DNA from: Chalara sp. BL73
Lineage: Eukaryota; Ascomycota; Leotiomycetes; Helotiales
Direction of reading: 5' to 3'
DNA length: 64,000 nucleotides
NCBI GenBank assembly: GCA_918026815.1
Contig: CAKJVC010000010.1
Coordinates: 2,854,501 to 2,918,500 of the forward strand
The notes beneath the pieces were generated by a model, which made no database searches, was not told the origin of the DNA, and saw only the letters and a program-made list of their open reading frames with translations. The position numbers and the translations under genes were made by a program. Of this stretch, positions 34,696 through 47,751 are shown one piece after another; within the stretch, counting starts at the first letter, position 1, and each line of letters begins with the position of its first letter.

Positions 34696-37600
34696 TGATG
34701 CCTGCCGCCCTACAAAGAGATCAAGTCCATTGCAATGCGTGTTTCAGGTGTTTTGGTTTGTGAGTCCCAGAGCCTTGTACAATTGTTCTTTGTTATCGTT
34801 GAACTTCAATGACGCCTACCTCTCTCACCGTATTCAACCAGTTGGTGTCAACAAGAGCATAGAACAGACCAAGAAAAGATAAAAGACCCGGCACAATTGG
34901 GCACCTACGATAGAAAAAAGGAAAGAAACGAAAAATTTACTCGACCCAGGAGAAGTGGACAATGCCAGAGTGTCACCTACTTTGATTAGCGTAATGGACC
35001 TTGTGAGTACCTGGGACTGTATGTAGATTGTTCCTCTGAGGTGACTGGAGCACAGAGGGGGAGAGAGGGAGAGAGAATAGGCTCGGTAAGCCTAGGTTTG
35101 GTTGCTGGGTAGGCAGAGATAGGCCTTGATAGGGCCTAACTCTCACTCGCTTAGAGATGTTAGCACCGATGATCCGACGCCACAATGCCTATGGACACTA
35201 CAATATACCACTACCACCGTATCTGAAAGGCCTGTGCCAGTGCCAATGCATACTGTGCCCTACTAATGCTACTTATTGTAACCCCACCATTTCCAACCGA
35301 AAACCACCCAATAATCATCATCGAGAAAGCTACCCATGACCAGCGTAGCCAGCCAGCCATCCAGCCAATCATGCCTGCAACAGTCCGAGATAGGCCCTGC
35401 TCTTGTTCCGTCTAGTACCAGTACAGACATACTCCTCCCTACACACTCTATAGCCGCTGGCAACGAAGCTTTCTCTGATGAAAGAAGGAACTGAAGAATA
35501 GAGTGAGACTTGGAGATGATGTGAGCCTCATTAAGAGATATAGGGGTCATAGTAATTTAAGTGCAATATTGAAAATGAAACAGTATTTTTGCTGAAGTGG
35601 TGCTGCTTGTAGATAATTTATGGTGGCCCCCCTGCGGTGATCCGAAACACGAGCGATGGAGATGATCTAGCCAACCAGCGCAGGCGGAGTCCGAAATGGT
35701 TGGCGGCTGAGGGCATCAATAATATAATATGCAAATCAATAGATGGCCGCTGCGCATGTGAAAGAACCATTGGGAATAGCTTCAACACTCCACTTGAACC
35801 TTATCAACGCCAACACCGAAAACTCGTCTTTCTCTTTATGAGTCTCATACGCGATATCTTCCAAGCGTGCATTGAAATTTCCTAGTTTCCACATTTCATA
35901 TACTTACTTAACATGCTACCAGTCCACGGTAGTCAACAGCCTGCTTGCACCCAGGATGTCCCAGGATGTCTCAGCATATGGGCCATGGACCCTCTTTCGC
36001 ACCATACTGTATTCTAACTATCGTGGGGAAATCGATCCTTGACTCGAGTAATGAATGTAGCATGGCACGATGAGCTGCAGTAGCAGAACAGGCTGCTGAC
36101 TCAGGGTCGAATCTGGATAAATCGCTTGAACCGGGTCATGTCCGACGGGGTAGCGTGGGGGTTGGCATACATCAGGAACAGGTGGAGAAGTCGGAGCGGA
36201 ATTCCGTCGTGCACGTCTGGCTTCCTCTCCATCCAGAATTTCGCGTGGAAGGGATGATCCGCTGAAAAAGCTCCACAGCTTCAGAAACGACCACCTTTAT
36301 TCTTTCAAAAGCCGATACTTACCGGTACAATGATTATCCGCTAGGAATACATTATTCGATATGGAAATGCTAGTGCAAAAGGGAACGGGGACATGGTGTT
36401 GATACCTTCGCAAAAGGCAACAGGATCAGAGACGAATCCGCCCTCTTCCTCTCAAGTTAAAATAGCCAAGTGCTGATTTTAATGCAACGCCTCCAGGTAT
36501 CAATATCAAGTACAAGAATATGGTGCATTCCAACACCATATACTTACCAACAAGATACGGTTTACCCATGACTGACTTGACGTAAACCTAGTTTCTCGGA
36601 AGGAGGAGAGCACCGATCGGTGCAACCTCCGTAATTAACCTGGAATGCCCCCTGTGCGAGGCGTGGTTTTGAATGCCACACCACGGCCAGCAATACAACT
36701 TTATGCATGCAGCCGGCCAGCTAGCAGGTAAAGGATGCCATACCCATTGTTCCATGCTTCTGGCCAGCATTCACTCTGCCCGATGTAACTAGCACAAGCT
36801 GGGACCCATACGATCATGTTTTCGTGGGATGTGTACGTTTACGTCCAACTGCCGACCCCAGCATATACATACATCATACAAAGAGTTAAATTGACGATTT
36901 TGATGAACTTCGATGCCACTGCAACCGGTGCCCAACGGCTGGCTCTTCTTGCCTTTCTATAGAATTATGGTTTTCAATCCGCTGCCGCGTTATGTGCTCA
37001 ATACTTGAAGCACCACCAGCCATTATCCAGATTTTGCAGCGCGTCCTCCAATACGGCAATCGTGTCGGGGTTATTGCCGAAATAACGTTTTCCAAAAGTT
37101 TAAAGTGATCAAGATCTCTCAGTTCACTTAAGAAGCCCCAAGCTTTAGCATGATGGGACGAGACTGTCAATGCAGTCTTACCTAGGTGACAGCGGGTACA
37201 CCACTCAAACCATATCCATTCAGGGTCAACATTTATAAACAAGGTAGCTCCAGCTCTGACGCTCATCAACCCCGAGCTCCCCAACCTTTGAAACTTTCTC
37301 CTGCACGTACCCGTGTAGATCTGCGCCGGGTAGTTGTCCAGGTAAAAGAGCACAAGTCATGTATGAGCCTTTTTCTGATGTTGCCTTACTCTTTCATACG
37401 CGAACAAGTGTTTCTCCTTTGCGATGAGGAGAGTACCAGGAACTATCTCCAGTATGATAATCGGGTTCTGCGCTCAGTGTCATCCACGAAGCAGCGGTGA
37501 ATCAGTATTGTTCGGCTCTCGAGGCAACGCCGTTGATGCGGTGAACGATATGTTCAACAATAGTATCAAATATTTCTAATCCCGTGAAGTTGGAACACGG

Positions 37601-40097
37601 GGTTAGAACTACCTTATTTGGTTTCGGAACAAGTCATCTTCAACTCGATGACACTGACTCGAGTTTTAGATCTTCAAGTTTGTTAATACTCCAGCAAATG
37701 ATGTCTATGAGTGGCTGTCAACTAATACCTCGGAGTTTCAAATTTTTCCATGTTCAGGTGATATACTAAGTTCAGCCCCTCAATGCCTTCCATCCAGCTA
37801 ATAATCCATACGAGAGCAAGCAATGGAAAGCGATTTCAAGTATCGTCATTAAATCTAGCTGAAGTGGATAGTCTCCTTGATTCGTCCATCTCAAATGTGC
37901 TTCAGCTGTAGATCACGTTAATAAACAACGCCGGAGTTCTGCCGAGAATTAATTTTCTTCGCACAAAAAGACAAGAGTACGCGTTCCGGGCTGAGACACA
38001 CTGATCGTCGATGCCCTGCTTGATACCTTCAATCATACTCTATGTACAGAAACTGAGCAGCCATGGGTCCTCCATCCGTACGCAAGGCCATCATCCTTGA
38101 TGTTCTTGACTCGAGGATTTGTGTAACCTCGAGTATCTCTAAATTGACGCATGCGTAACGCCGTGGTATGGGAGACTCATTCACATGGCTCCCATCCAAA
38201 TATTGGAGGAAAATAGTTTGTTCCGACTGCTGAGCCGCAGTCGGTGCAAGTCTCGATGCCGCAGGCGTGTTATGCCGTCCCAAGGGAGTGGTTTGAGTCC
38301 ATCGATCGATATGGAAGCCTCGATGGGCTGGTTCATTGTGCGATATTTAAATTCTTCGACCTCGGCACCACTGGTGCTTAGGTACAGCCCATCCGGGGAG
38401 AATCTAAGTTAGTGATTAAGGCCGTTCCACGGAAGTCAAGATACCCTCAAGCATGACTTGAGAGATGACACACATTTATGTACTGACTGAGTCAGATAGA
38501 TATACTTCCAATATGATATTACTTCCCACATGCGCCTTTCCATCCAAGTGCTTTCCTCAGGAAAGGGTGACTGATGGATAAGCAAGAGCTGTTCGTCGTA
38601 TAGCATTCATAAATTTAGTCGTTAGGCTCGAAGTAGTTGCTGAGCTTGAAAGAATCAATTTCGAGTAATAGCATAACTTTTTACGTCTCTTCCGTATATA
38701 TGGAAGAGGCGGGTTCGTCCCACGCCTGGGAGCTAGACTTCGCAAGTAGATTTTATAGACAAACACAAACAATTCGCCATCTTCGCCATTGCATCTCGAA
38801 CCCAGCAGCCCACGTCGTTAAATACTATATATATTTCATCTCAGCAGCCCGATCCGCCGTTGCACAATAACAAGGATCCGCATGCGCGCGCGCGAGAGGG
38901 ACGCCGAACAGAACATACCTTCGCACTGTGCGACAACATATGCCCTGAGGCTGGATCCAGCATTTCATTCCACGCGCAAGCCCAGACACCCTTCTCTCAT
39001 TTTAGCCTATGCCTCGCCGCGTCCATTTATGTGCTGCGGGCCTGTTGGCCCGGATCGCCCATCATTGGGGGGATTGATACGACGAGATTGAAGCGCGATA
39101 AATGATATTGCATTTCTGTCGAGTGAGGGGGAAAAAAAGGAGAGGGGGGCTTGGAAAATCTTCCGAATTTCCTCGAGTGAGGGACGGATGAGTAAGTGTC
39201 GAATCGTTTCGTGGGTCGTCAGGAACTTGGCCAGAGTTCGGTTGATGCTTCGTTCGCGAAAGATTATCAAGCATGTTTTTCGCGAAGGGGCATTTTTTAT
39301 TTATGAATGAGAGGATGTGTTGGATTTGGGTGTTGCCCATTTTTGATTTAGAGATGCAAGCTATACTCAGCAATATTGACAGAGCATCATTTTACACCTC
39401 GACACGGAACTACTGGCGGCCTTGATATTTTTGGAGGTATCCGCTTAGATAGCAAAATAGGGTAGACAAACGAAATAAACGTGTGAAGTGAAGATATGAA
39501 ATCACGATACTTAATCCTCTCCCTCGAAGGTTCAACAGCTCAAATAGAAAGTTCAAAGTCCTATCACTTTGTAGAGCATCTTAATCATGTTGTGCTTGCC
39601 TACAAAGGCCACACTATTTAAGCCTCAAAATCCAAAATGCCTTGCGGTTGCAGAATCTCCGCCGTCACGCCGAACGCACAACCTCCCCTCCCTTATACAA
39701 AAGCCCTGGAGCCAGCCACCTTTATACACCCCCAACCCATCATCCATAATTTTTGATGATTCAAAAACACCTCCCAATTACATTTAACACTCTCAGAAAC
39801 AAAGTAACGCAGATGCGAGGAAACGAGGGCGCGCTAAATGCCCCTCACGCTACACATATTTGGTATCATAAATTCAGATAATAAAGCGCTGACGAAGAAT
39901 GGAAAATGAAGAGAAGGCCTGAGAGTCTAGGAGCGGAGCCCAGACTAAAAAGGGGGTTGTCGAGAAGTATATATTCGTGGTGCGCATGAGGCGGATAGTC
40001 GTTATCAATATTCGTAGAGTAAATTTGAAGCCGGTAGAGGTGCTGGAGGCCAAACGGCCTTAATGCCTTCATTTATATGGTTGACCAAAGTCGCATC
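34696..40097. other. 5.4 kb gene-free stretch upstream of the ABC transporter
   Basis: No gene is recognised on either strand. It starts with the ABC transporter's promoter and ends with the 3' side of the Zn2Cys6 gene. It contains a polypurine tract (about 35050-35078) and a short CG-alternating stretch (about 38881-38894). Two minus-strand frames (36886-37353, 155 codons; 38029-38283, 84 codons) could be remnants of coding sequence but show no motif I can name. Confidence 0.5.
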
Positions 40098-42232
40098 TCA
40101 CGTCGCCAGGAAGTCCAATCCCATGTCGTGGGCAATGCGTTGCCAGTCCCAGCTCCTTGGGTCTTTGGCGTCCATGAGGCGCCAAACTTTTTCTAGCACC
40201 AGCAGTGCAGTGTCTGAGTTTTTGTACTCCATATATGCCTTCACAGCTCCAATCGCTTTGCGAATGGGCTCTCGTTGAGACTCTTCGAATGCTGCACATC
40301 CCAGGACAAAAGCTGGGACCAACGCCAGCGTCTGGGTTGAGTCCCGCGGGCCTAGCCTCGAAAGGAGATCGATTCCATCATTAACAACACCAATAAGCTT
40401 GTCCTGGACCTTCCACTTCGGAGGCGAAGGAGGATAGATGGTCCGGTAAAGATAAACGTAAAGCATCTGACGATACAAATGCCCAGCCAGGTCCCGCGCA
40501 TCTCCAGTTGGCCATGCAGGCTCCCAGTCTCGAAGGCCAGCCTCGATTTCTGTAGCAATCCATCGCGACTGGTACGGCACAGGTGGATCTACACCCCGCT
40601 CCAAGTTGTTCCTTATTTGATTCCTGAGTTGCGTGATCCGAGACATATATGTAAACAGGTTGTCGAATACGCCCAACAAACGGACGGCGGCTGGCTGAAT
40701 GATCGTGCTTGGAATCTCCCACTTGTTCGAGGCGTACTCATCGGCCGGGGATGTGGGGAAGAATATGAGCTCATCTGCACAGGTGTGATACTGGAAAAAT
40801 TCGTTTGCGAACAGCGAGAACTTGCTGTTCGTGGGAGGATGCTTACTCATGATCTCATGGTATTTCTTCAGAGAGACCCGATGAAAACCTCTAGGAGATG
40901 GGTCTGCCAAAGTCTCCAGCACATGGCAGAGCATTTGACCCATTGTGGCGTCAATAAGCTCCTTGAGATCAGTAGTCTGTCCTTGCTGTTCTAGGACTTG
41001 ATCCGTGTTATGCGCTAGTTCTTTCATCGCCTGCAAGGCGTGATGTTCGGAACGCGCCTCCAGTGTAGGTAAATCGACCTCGGGATGTTCTTTCAATAGC
41101 TGGAGTCCATACGGCGAGGAGAAATCGATGTGTTTGCCTGAGAGGCCAAGGATCGAGTGCATCACTTGTGGATGCTCGACGGCCATTGACAAGAGCAGCT
41201 GCGTGAATGCATTTTCGTGCTCTCCTTCCACCGTGAATCTGTGGCCCAAATTAAACAGATAGTGGTGGAAAAATATTCTATCGCCTGGGGTTTCGACTCC
41301 ATCAATAATGGGTGGGAGCCTGGGTGGTAATGATGGAACAGAGAAGCTCATTCTTCGTAGTTGAGCTGCTGGAATGGCGTCAACCTCGCTCTCGTGCACG
41401 ACATAATTAATTATGCGCATACCTTCTTCCGCCTTCTCCTTGCCACTCTTCCATACGGTCTTTGGCGGATAACCTTCACATATGGCAGCGTTCTTCTCGC
41501 AGTTCAAACCTGGCGGGAGCAGTCAGCAACGAGCGCGATTCAAAGTTTCATGGCTAGAATTATCCTGAACTCACATCCAGGTTTTCTCTCATCGCACTTC
41601 TTCTTTCGTTTCCTACATGTTATGCATCCCGTTTTCGACCTAGCCTTCGCAACTTTTGCCTTGTCCTCTAGATTAACTTTAGGGTGTTTGCGTGGCCTGC
41701 CTCTAGGTCGTTTCGTTATTGGCGTAGCTATGAGCACATGACTTTCTGTTTGTGTGGTTGTTTCCTTTACGTCTGCCATATTGATCTCCTCTTCCTGCGG
41801 CTCCAATTTTGGCACCAAGAGCATATCCTCATCCTCCCGGTCCGATAGGTCCTCGTCATCCTCACCTAATCGAGAAGCACTCCATGGGTCGCTAGAAGAG
41901 GATGTAGGAGACGTTATTATGGTGATCGCAGATGACGTTGACGCCTCAGAGCCATCCATACTGTGCCTCGAGTCCAGCATTGGAAAGGTGTAAGATTGCT
42001 GACACTTGGTTACACCAAGGCCGTGATACAAGTCGGTTCTGGTTCGACGTCGAATCGGCCCTCGCATCAATCGAGGACCTTGACCAAATTCTCCGCTCCG
42101 CCGAAGAGGCACCGGAAAGCGTATTATTTCCTCTACGTCGTCGTCGATATCTCCCAGGTCGTCGGATGCAGGTGTGGTGTTTTCTGACCATGAAGTCTCG
42201 GGCTCTTCGGGTTGGTCCCTAGTATCCATCAT
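40098..42232 (-). CDS. Zn2Cys6 transcription factor with AT-hook and Fungal_trans_2-like domain
   Basis: Two exons on the minus strand (42232-41575, 41509-40098) give 689 residues. The N-terminal half is acidic and Ser-rich (ISDREDED-type stretches, a likely activation region). Then come an AT-hook-like basic motif KRPRGRPRKHPK (residues 174-185) and, about 18 residues later, the binuclear zinc cluster: CITCRKRKKKCDERKPGC followed by LNCEKNAAIC, that is Cys at 203, 206, 213, 220, 223 and 230 in CX2CX6CX6CX2CX6C spacing. The 65-base intron falls inside the fourth Cys codon. The C-terminal ~450 residues (FFHHYLFNLGHRF, LLLSMAVEHPQVMHSILGLS) match the helical Fungal_trans_2 type of domain. It is a nuclear DNA-binding regulator; targets are unknown, and no obvious pathway genes adjoin it. 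Confidence 0.9.
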
Positions 42233-42940
42233 CCAGCTACATGAACCAAGCCGATGCGGGTTTCCTCCCTAAGATGCCGCTGCTACAACCACAACCACAA
42301 CACTATGCAGTGGGCTCCAAGCGCAAGAAGGAGTGCGAGGATGAGAAGGGGAGGTGGGAGGTGTGTGATGGGGGAGGGAGGCTCACGATAATAATATCAA
42401 CGATTCTCCAAGAAACCAATGACTTTGGGGGTTTCGATTCCTAGGATGTTGACAGGGTCATGCTTTGAGAGGACGTGCACTGCTCCCACACCAACCCATG
42501 TAACGACGGAAATAAAGCCTGTAGAGGGCCCACAGCAGTGAGGAGACGGGTTCCAGGGGCTTTTGGGATACCGAGCCCAGCCAGGGGTGGCGCCCGGGCA
42601 GCAGTGGAGGCAGACAGGCTATGTAGGTGAGATAAGTATACGTAGGTGTACTGTAGAAAGCGTGATGTGGCCGGCCATTCAGGGGAAGATAAAGATATGA
42701 TCTTCCCGTACTGAACATCTGCAGCGCTGGGCCCAACATGCTCGTAATAATATGACAATATCGCTAGTAATGTTAGGCTTAAAAAGGAAGTGATATAAGT
42801 AAAAGCAGCCAGCGGAATCCGGCAGGACTGCTGAAGAACTAGTTCTGAGATAGGTATGGCTTGCAGTAAAGCCAAGCATCTCCCGTGGCATTGAACGAAA
42901 TGGACCTTGCGATAATTGTCGCGTACAGGACTATACTGAA

Positions 42941-42995
42941 CTGGGCTGGGCTGGACTGGACTGACCGCACTGCACTGCACCGCACCGCACCGCAC
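42941..42995. repeat. imperfect pentanucleotide array
   Basis: Eleven consecutive 5-mers drift from CTGGG through CTGGA and CTGAC to TGCAC and CGCAC. A pentamer microsatellite with substitutions, in non-coding DNA. Confidence 0.85.
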
Positions 42996-43460
42996 CTACA
43001 GAAGAGTTAGAGAGTGGTAGACGTGGTTGGTTGGCGGATAGTATTTTGTGCAGCACACAATTTCACTGTACCGGTCTCCACTTATCATGTATCCATCGTA
43101 AAGTTGTGTTCTACAACATATCCAAACGAAGGACGGGGCATCGAACCGTTGGATGGCCCCGACAGCAGCATAGGGGACACGACAGTGTTTCTTTATTGCC
43201 TCTGATTGGGATCATTCTGCGGTCGTGACAGTTTGCTTGGTCGTCCGGCCCCAAGCTCAGCCAGAGTGCAGAGACAGAGCGCACTGTTGTCCTGTCCGTG
43301 TTCTCCCTTAAGGCCAAGAATTTTTGATGGATCCCCCCAACTTTTTTAGGGTTCACATTCCCAATATTACTGTACTTTACTATATCTGTATTGTATTGTG
43401 CAGTTATTATTATTATATCATTATGACCATTCCACTAAAAGCTACTTAATTGCTTACTGC

Positions 43461-43487
43461 CTTCCTTCCCTCCTTCCTTCCTTCCTT
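43461..43487. repeat. (CTTC)n pyrimidine microsatellite
   Basis: Tandem CTTC units with one interruption (CTTCCTTCCC TCCTTCC...). A simple repeat in non-coding DNA. Confidence 0.85.
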
Positions 43488-46400
43488 AATTAACCCCAAC
43501 CTCCAAGCGCATCTTTTCAAGAATTATTTTTTACTTGTTCGCGGCGCAATGACCAGGTTGTAAGCTGGGGGGGTTTTGCTTGCTGGGTCAATACTTCCGC
43601 GTTGGTGGGAAATCCCATAAGCACAGAAGTTCCCCGCGCTATCCCTCTCCCGGGGGCCCTGCTCTAGTAACAGGAGTCCCCAACATCAAGTTCAAAGTAC
43701 AGTACAGTACAGGCCAGTCCTGGTATTGAGATTGGTACTGGTATGGAACTTTGAAACTACAGGTATGGCATTGTGATTCGAGTACAGTAGCGTTGATCTT
43801 GGAGACGTTGCTGACTCGTTTTGCGACAGGAGGCTGCTGAGACATGGGGGGTTTTGCTGGGCATTGAATAAAAAGCAGGCTGACTTTCTGTATAATTCAT
43901 CCCATGTCCAATGCAAAGCCCACAAATCACGGCAAAGGTCTGCGTATGCTTTTAGACTACACACACTTTCGTATTTCGTATTAGGTCCTGTCCCGTTTAG
44001 TCCAATATAAGCCAACATTTTTATATCTTGAGATTCAAGAATCTAGGAATGTTGTTTGTTGTTTTTGTTGCTGAAAGCTTATGCCCGTAGGACGGGGTTA
44101 TGGGGTCTCAACTAAGGATAGTTGTATTTAGGAACGAATGAATCGATCGGATGCCACCCCCCGTCACTGTAATTTGGGTGGTTCTACAGTAAAGGCTAGT
44201 ACCGCGCAAGCATCTCCCTACTAAGTACTACAGTAAACAGGCGCAGGAGTGTTCTGTGGGCCAGTTGGTCGATGCATTGGGGGTTTCTGCGGCAGTGTAC
44301 CAAATTTGAGTTAGTGTCTAACATGTTTGGATACTTTCCAACGTGAAGATCACCCGAGCTGCTGGGATCATTGGGAACCTCACGTTTCTTGTCCGCAATC
44401 CATGATCCTTCCATATCATGCTTCACAGTATGAACCGCGTGCTCGCTACACATCGATAGCGATGATGCTTGCTCCATCAGACATGTCAGATCTTTGTCTA
44501 TCATACTCTACAACATCTGTTTGATATCGCCAATCTTGGAGTTTCCTGGGCAAATATGAGAGGATCCGGGCTTGCCTTTTCCCCTGAGATAACCGAGATC
44601 TAGGCTCGCCCGCTTTGAATTCATCAAGTGAAGGATTAATTATGGTTTCGTTGTAGACGCATTTGCGATATACCAAATCCTCTTCGAAAAGCACTGCCTG
44701 ATAAGTATCATATTATCTTTGCGAGCCTGTCTGACACTCGCTGTAAGGTCAGCCTTTCGTTTTGATTTTCTCGACGTCTTCCTAATCATGTCTCAAATCT
44801 ACCAACTAGTAATTATAAGCCGAGTCTTTAGTCATGCAAACGTGCTACCGGAATGTGCTCCAGGTGACCAGTAATAGCACTTGCAAGCGCCTTCCACTGC
44901 GCCATGAAAACGCCACCAGTCTTACGACATCACTTTCAAACATATGTATGCGTTCCCTGAGCAGATCGGTTGCTGGCTTCATCACTTACTGGTTATCATG
45001 TTGATTCGTAGCTGTTGCCGACTTCAACGCCATGATCATCCTGCTGAAATACATCCCACGTTCTCGCAAACTATTCTTGATTTGGATCAGCTCGATCCAA
45101 GAGTGGAGTACAGTATGAACGAAGATCACCATAGCCCGCACAGTTGCCTTCCCGCCACTGCTGAAAGAGAGTTTTCAAGGCGCGGGAGCTTGCAGACCTC
45201 ACTTACGATGGAGCCGTGCGGTCCCCACTACTGTCGATGCTCAGGGTTGGGCGTTGACTTTGTGGAGCTTGGTGTAAGGAGTAACCTTGGAGGACAATTT
45301 GCGGATACATAGATCTCGGTATGGGGACAACCACAATTATGCGCTACTCGAGTTGATCTATATGTGTTTAATAGTAGCAGAGGTTCATTCATGTGGTATA
45401 TTCAGCTTCTTCGTTTCCAAGAGATTGGTTTATCATTTTGAACTGTCATCTAGGGGCCGTATCCATGTTCCAACGTTAATAACACATCAACTATAGGTAG
45501 CATTGCGAGTACCAGGCACTTGGATTTGGTGTCCATAAGCGAGAAATATTTGCCCGTTAGATTCAAAATTACGAAGAGCAAGATTGACGATGTTGGAATA
45601 TTGAGACGAGCCAAGCCCGTGACAAGAGGTCCGTGACAACACTGAAAAGTAATCCTGCTTATTCCGAGAAATTCGTCTCCTCTAAAGCGACAACTTGGAC
45701 TGCACGATAATCATAAAAACCACATCGGCATATGTTCCTCCAATCTTCGGTCCAAAAAGACCGAGAAGCGGCTCAACAAAACTATTTCATATCACTATAT
45801 TCGACGGTCACACCAACATATGATAGATAGCATCGGCTCGGGTATTCGAATATAATGATTCAGCCTTTGTTGGATCAATAGCCGGATAAAGCACACGATA
45901 CTTTATCCAAACAACATACTTACTCATCGCTGCTGTCCTTCCATGTTTGGTCAAACCTTCTTTACAATATATCATACTTTTTGCTTAGGACATGCATGAT
46001 CTCATCGTATCAAGCACCCAACGGCTGGTGCCTTCAACGTTTATCTACCTCTCGTTCCGGGCCGTAAGCTCAGAACCAGGAATCAAAGCTTCGAGCCCAC
46101 GTACTTAATAAAGCGGAGCCAGGACGGAGCACAGAGCGTTGCAGGGCATTTCTCAATATACTTGTCCAATCGTGAGCCTACGAGCCTCATAGCCCGCTGG
46201 AGTAGGAGATGCTGAAATATACCGAAGATACCAACGCTTCATATCTACCATGTCAAGGATCAGTTTCTATGAATATACTCTGATCTGCGCACACACAGGC
46301 CCATCTCGAATGTCTGATATTTAGTCCATGTTCCTAGTCCAACACAGTCAGCCAACACGCCACAGGCACCCCCTCACTCCAAACATTTAGATGTTTGAGT

Positions 46401-47729
46401 ACTAAGCATTAGGCTTGTCTGTGCCGCAGCCTCCAAACAATAAGGCTGCAGTAAGACGGCGAGTTTTACCAACCTGCAAACGAATCACAACTACGATCTC
46501 GCTACCACACTTTCACATCATCTAGGTCTCATCACATACACAAGCAAGTTTCCCATGAAGCTTCCAAAAATCAAAGCATTCCGTCCCCAGGAGATCGGCT
46601 CCCGGAATATGGCTTGGTGTTCCATACCCTCTTGTCATCAGACTGCCCTGCATGCCCAGAAATGACTGATATTGAGGTACGCTTTGACCCCTTTTCCCGG
46701 TCTGGAGCGAACGGTGTGGGAGATAATATCCAATAGACTGCATGGCGCCCCGCCACGTCACATACCCCATAAAATTAAGTCGTGAGATCTAAGATCGGTG
46801 GGGTCGATTAAAGATCCGAATTTGCTCTTCTGCTCCGTGACCGCCTGCTCGTAGGGTTACCTTGGGAATGCATAAGAATAAATCGAGCACTTAATATTTC
46901 GCATTGCGAAATCGTTGAACAAAATTCGGAAAAATTGCATCTTCTCGCCGGATTCAATGGAGGGGCGACAAGACGAAGATTCAATACTCCTAGATCTCCA
47001 CCATTCGCATCGTGCATGCAAAGGATTCTAAGATTGGGAACCTGGGCTGGATGAGGTGAGACACGGCATATTCGTAGAATGAGCATGATTGGAAGCAATC
47101 TTCGGTTTGAGCCGACGAGACGGCGCCGTCAGCACTGGATTTCTGGGAATTCACATATCTTAACAGTATCGAATGTCACAAGCCGCTGAACCGAAAGCCT
47201 CGGGATCTTTGGATAATTTAAGTCAAAGTACTCAGCTATGACTTACAAAGGTATTCTCGGCTTCGTCCGGGCGGTCTCAAAGTTAAGCCTGAGGTGAGTT
47301 CTCGGACTGCGCTTTCTTGCCATTTTTCGTTTATGCATTCCTATGCTTATTATTACTACATCGGACGAACACCCGAAACTCTATATTGATAGATGGGAAA
47401 TATTTCAGGTCATACTCCTACGTTATGCTTATGATCTTACAAATTAGGCCAATAAAGACTATCAAGTTGTTAAATCCTTCCTTCTCCAGGTCGTATCAAA
47501 AGAAAGCATATCCTTAAGTCCGCATTGATTATGCAGCGAGTTCCCTGCTGTGGGCTCTCCCATTACAAATCTCGACTTCACCCGAGACATTTCTGATGCA
47601 ATTCACTACATATTAAAATTAAATATCCTTGTAGGAGAGTCATTCATGACTCAGAGCAAGGTTACCGTACATGATGTTCCAAATACAGTGACATAAATCC
47701 TCGTGCTGAAAAAAGTACTCTGCAGAAGA

Positions 47730-47751
47730 ATATATATATATATATATATAT
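47730..47751. repeat. (TA)n microsatellite
   Basis: About eleven TA dinucleotides in a row in the gene-free stretch. Confidence 0.9.

Noticed and set aside
30593..34882. Numerous plus-strand frames across the ABC transporter
   Set aside because: All lie antisense to an intact four-exon gene and have no motif.
44196..44694. Two overlapping minus-strand frames of 82 and 102 codons
   Set aside because: No recognisable domain; frames overlap without a sensible splice.
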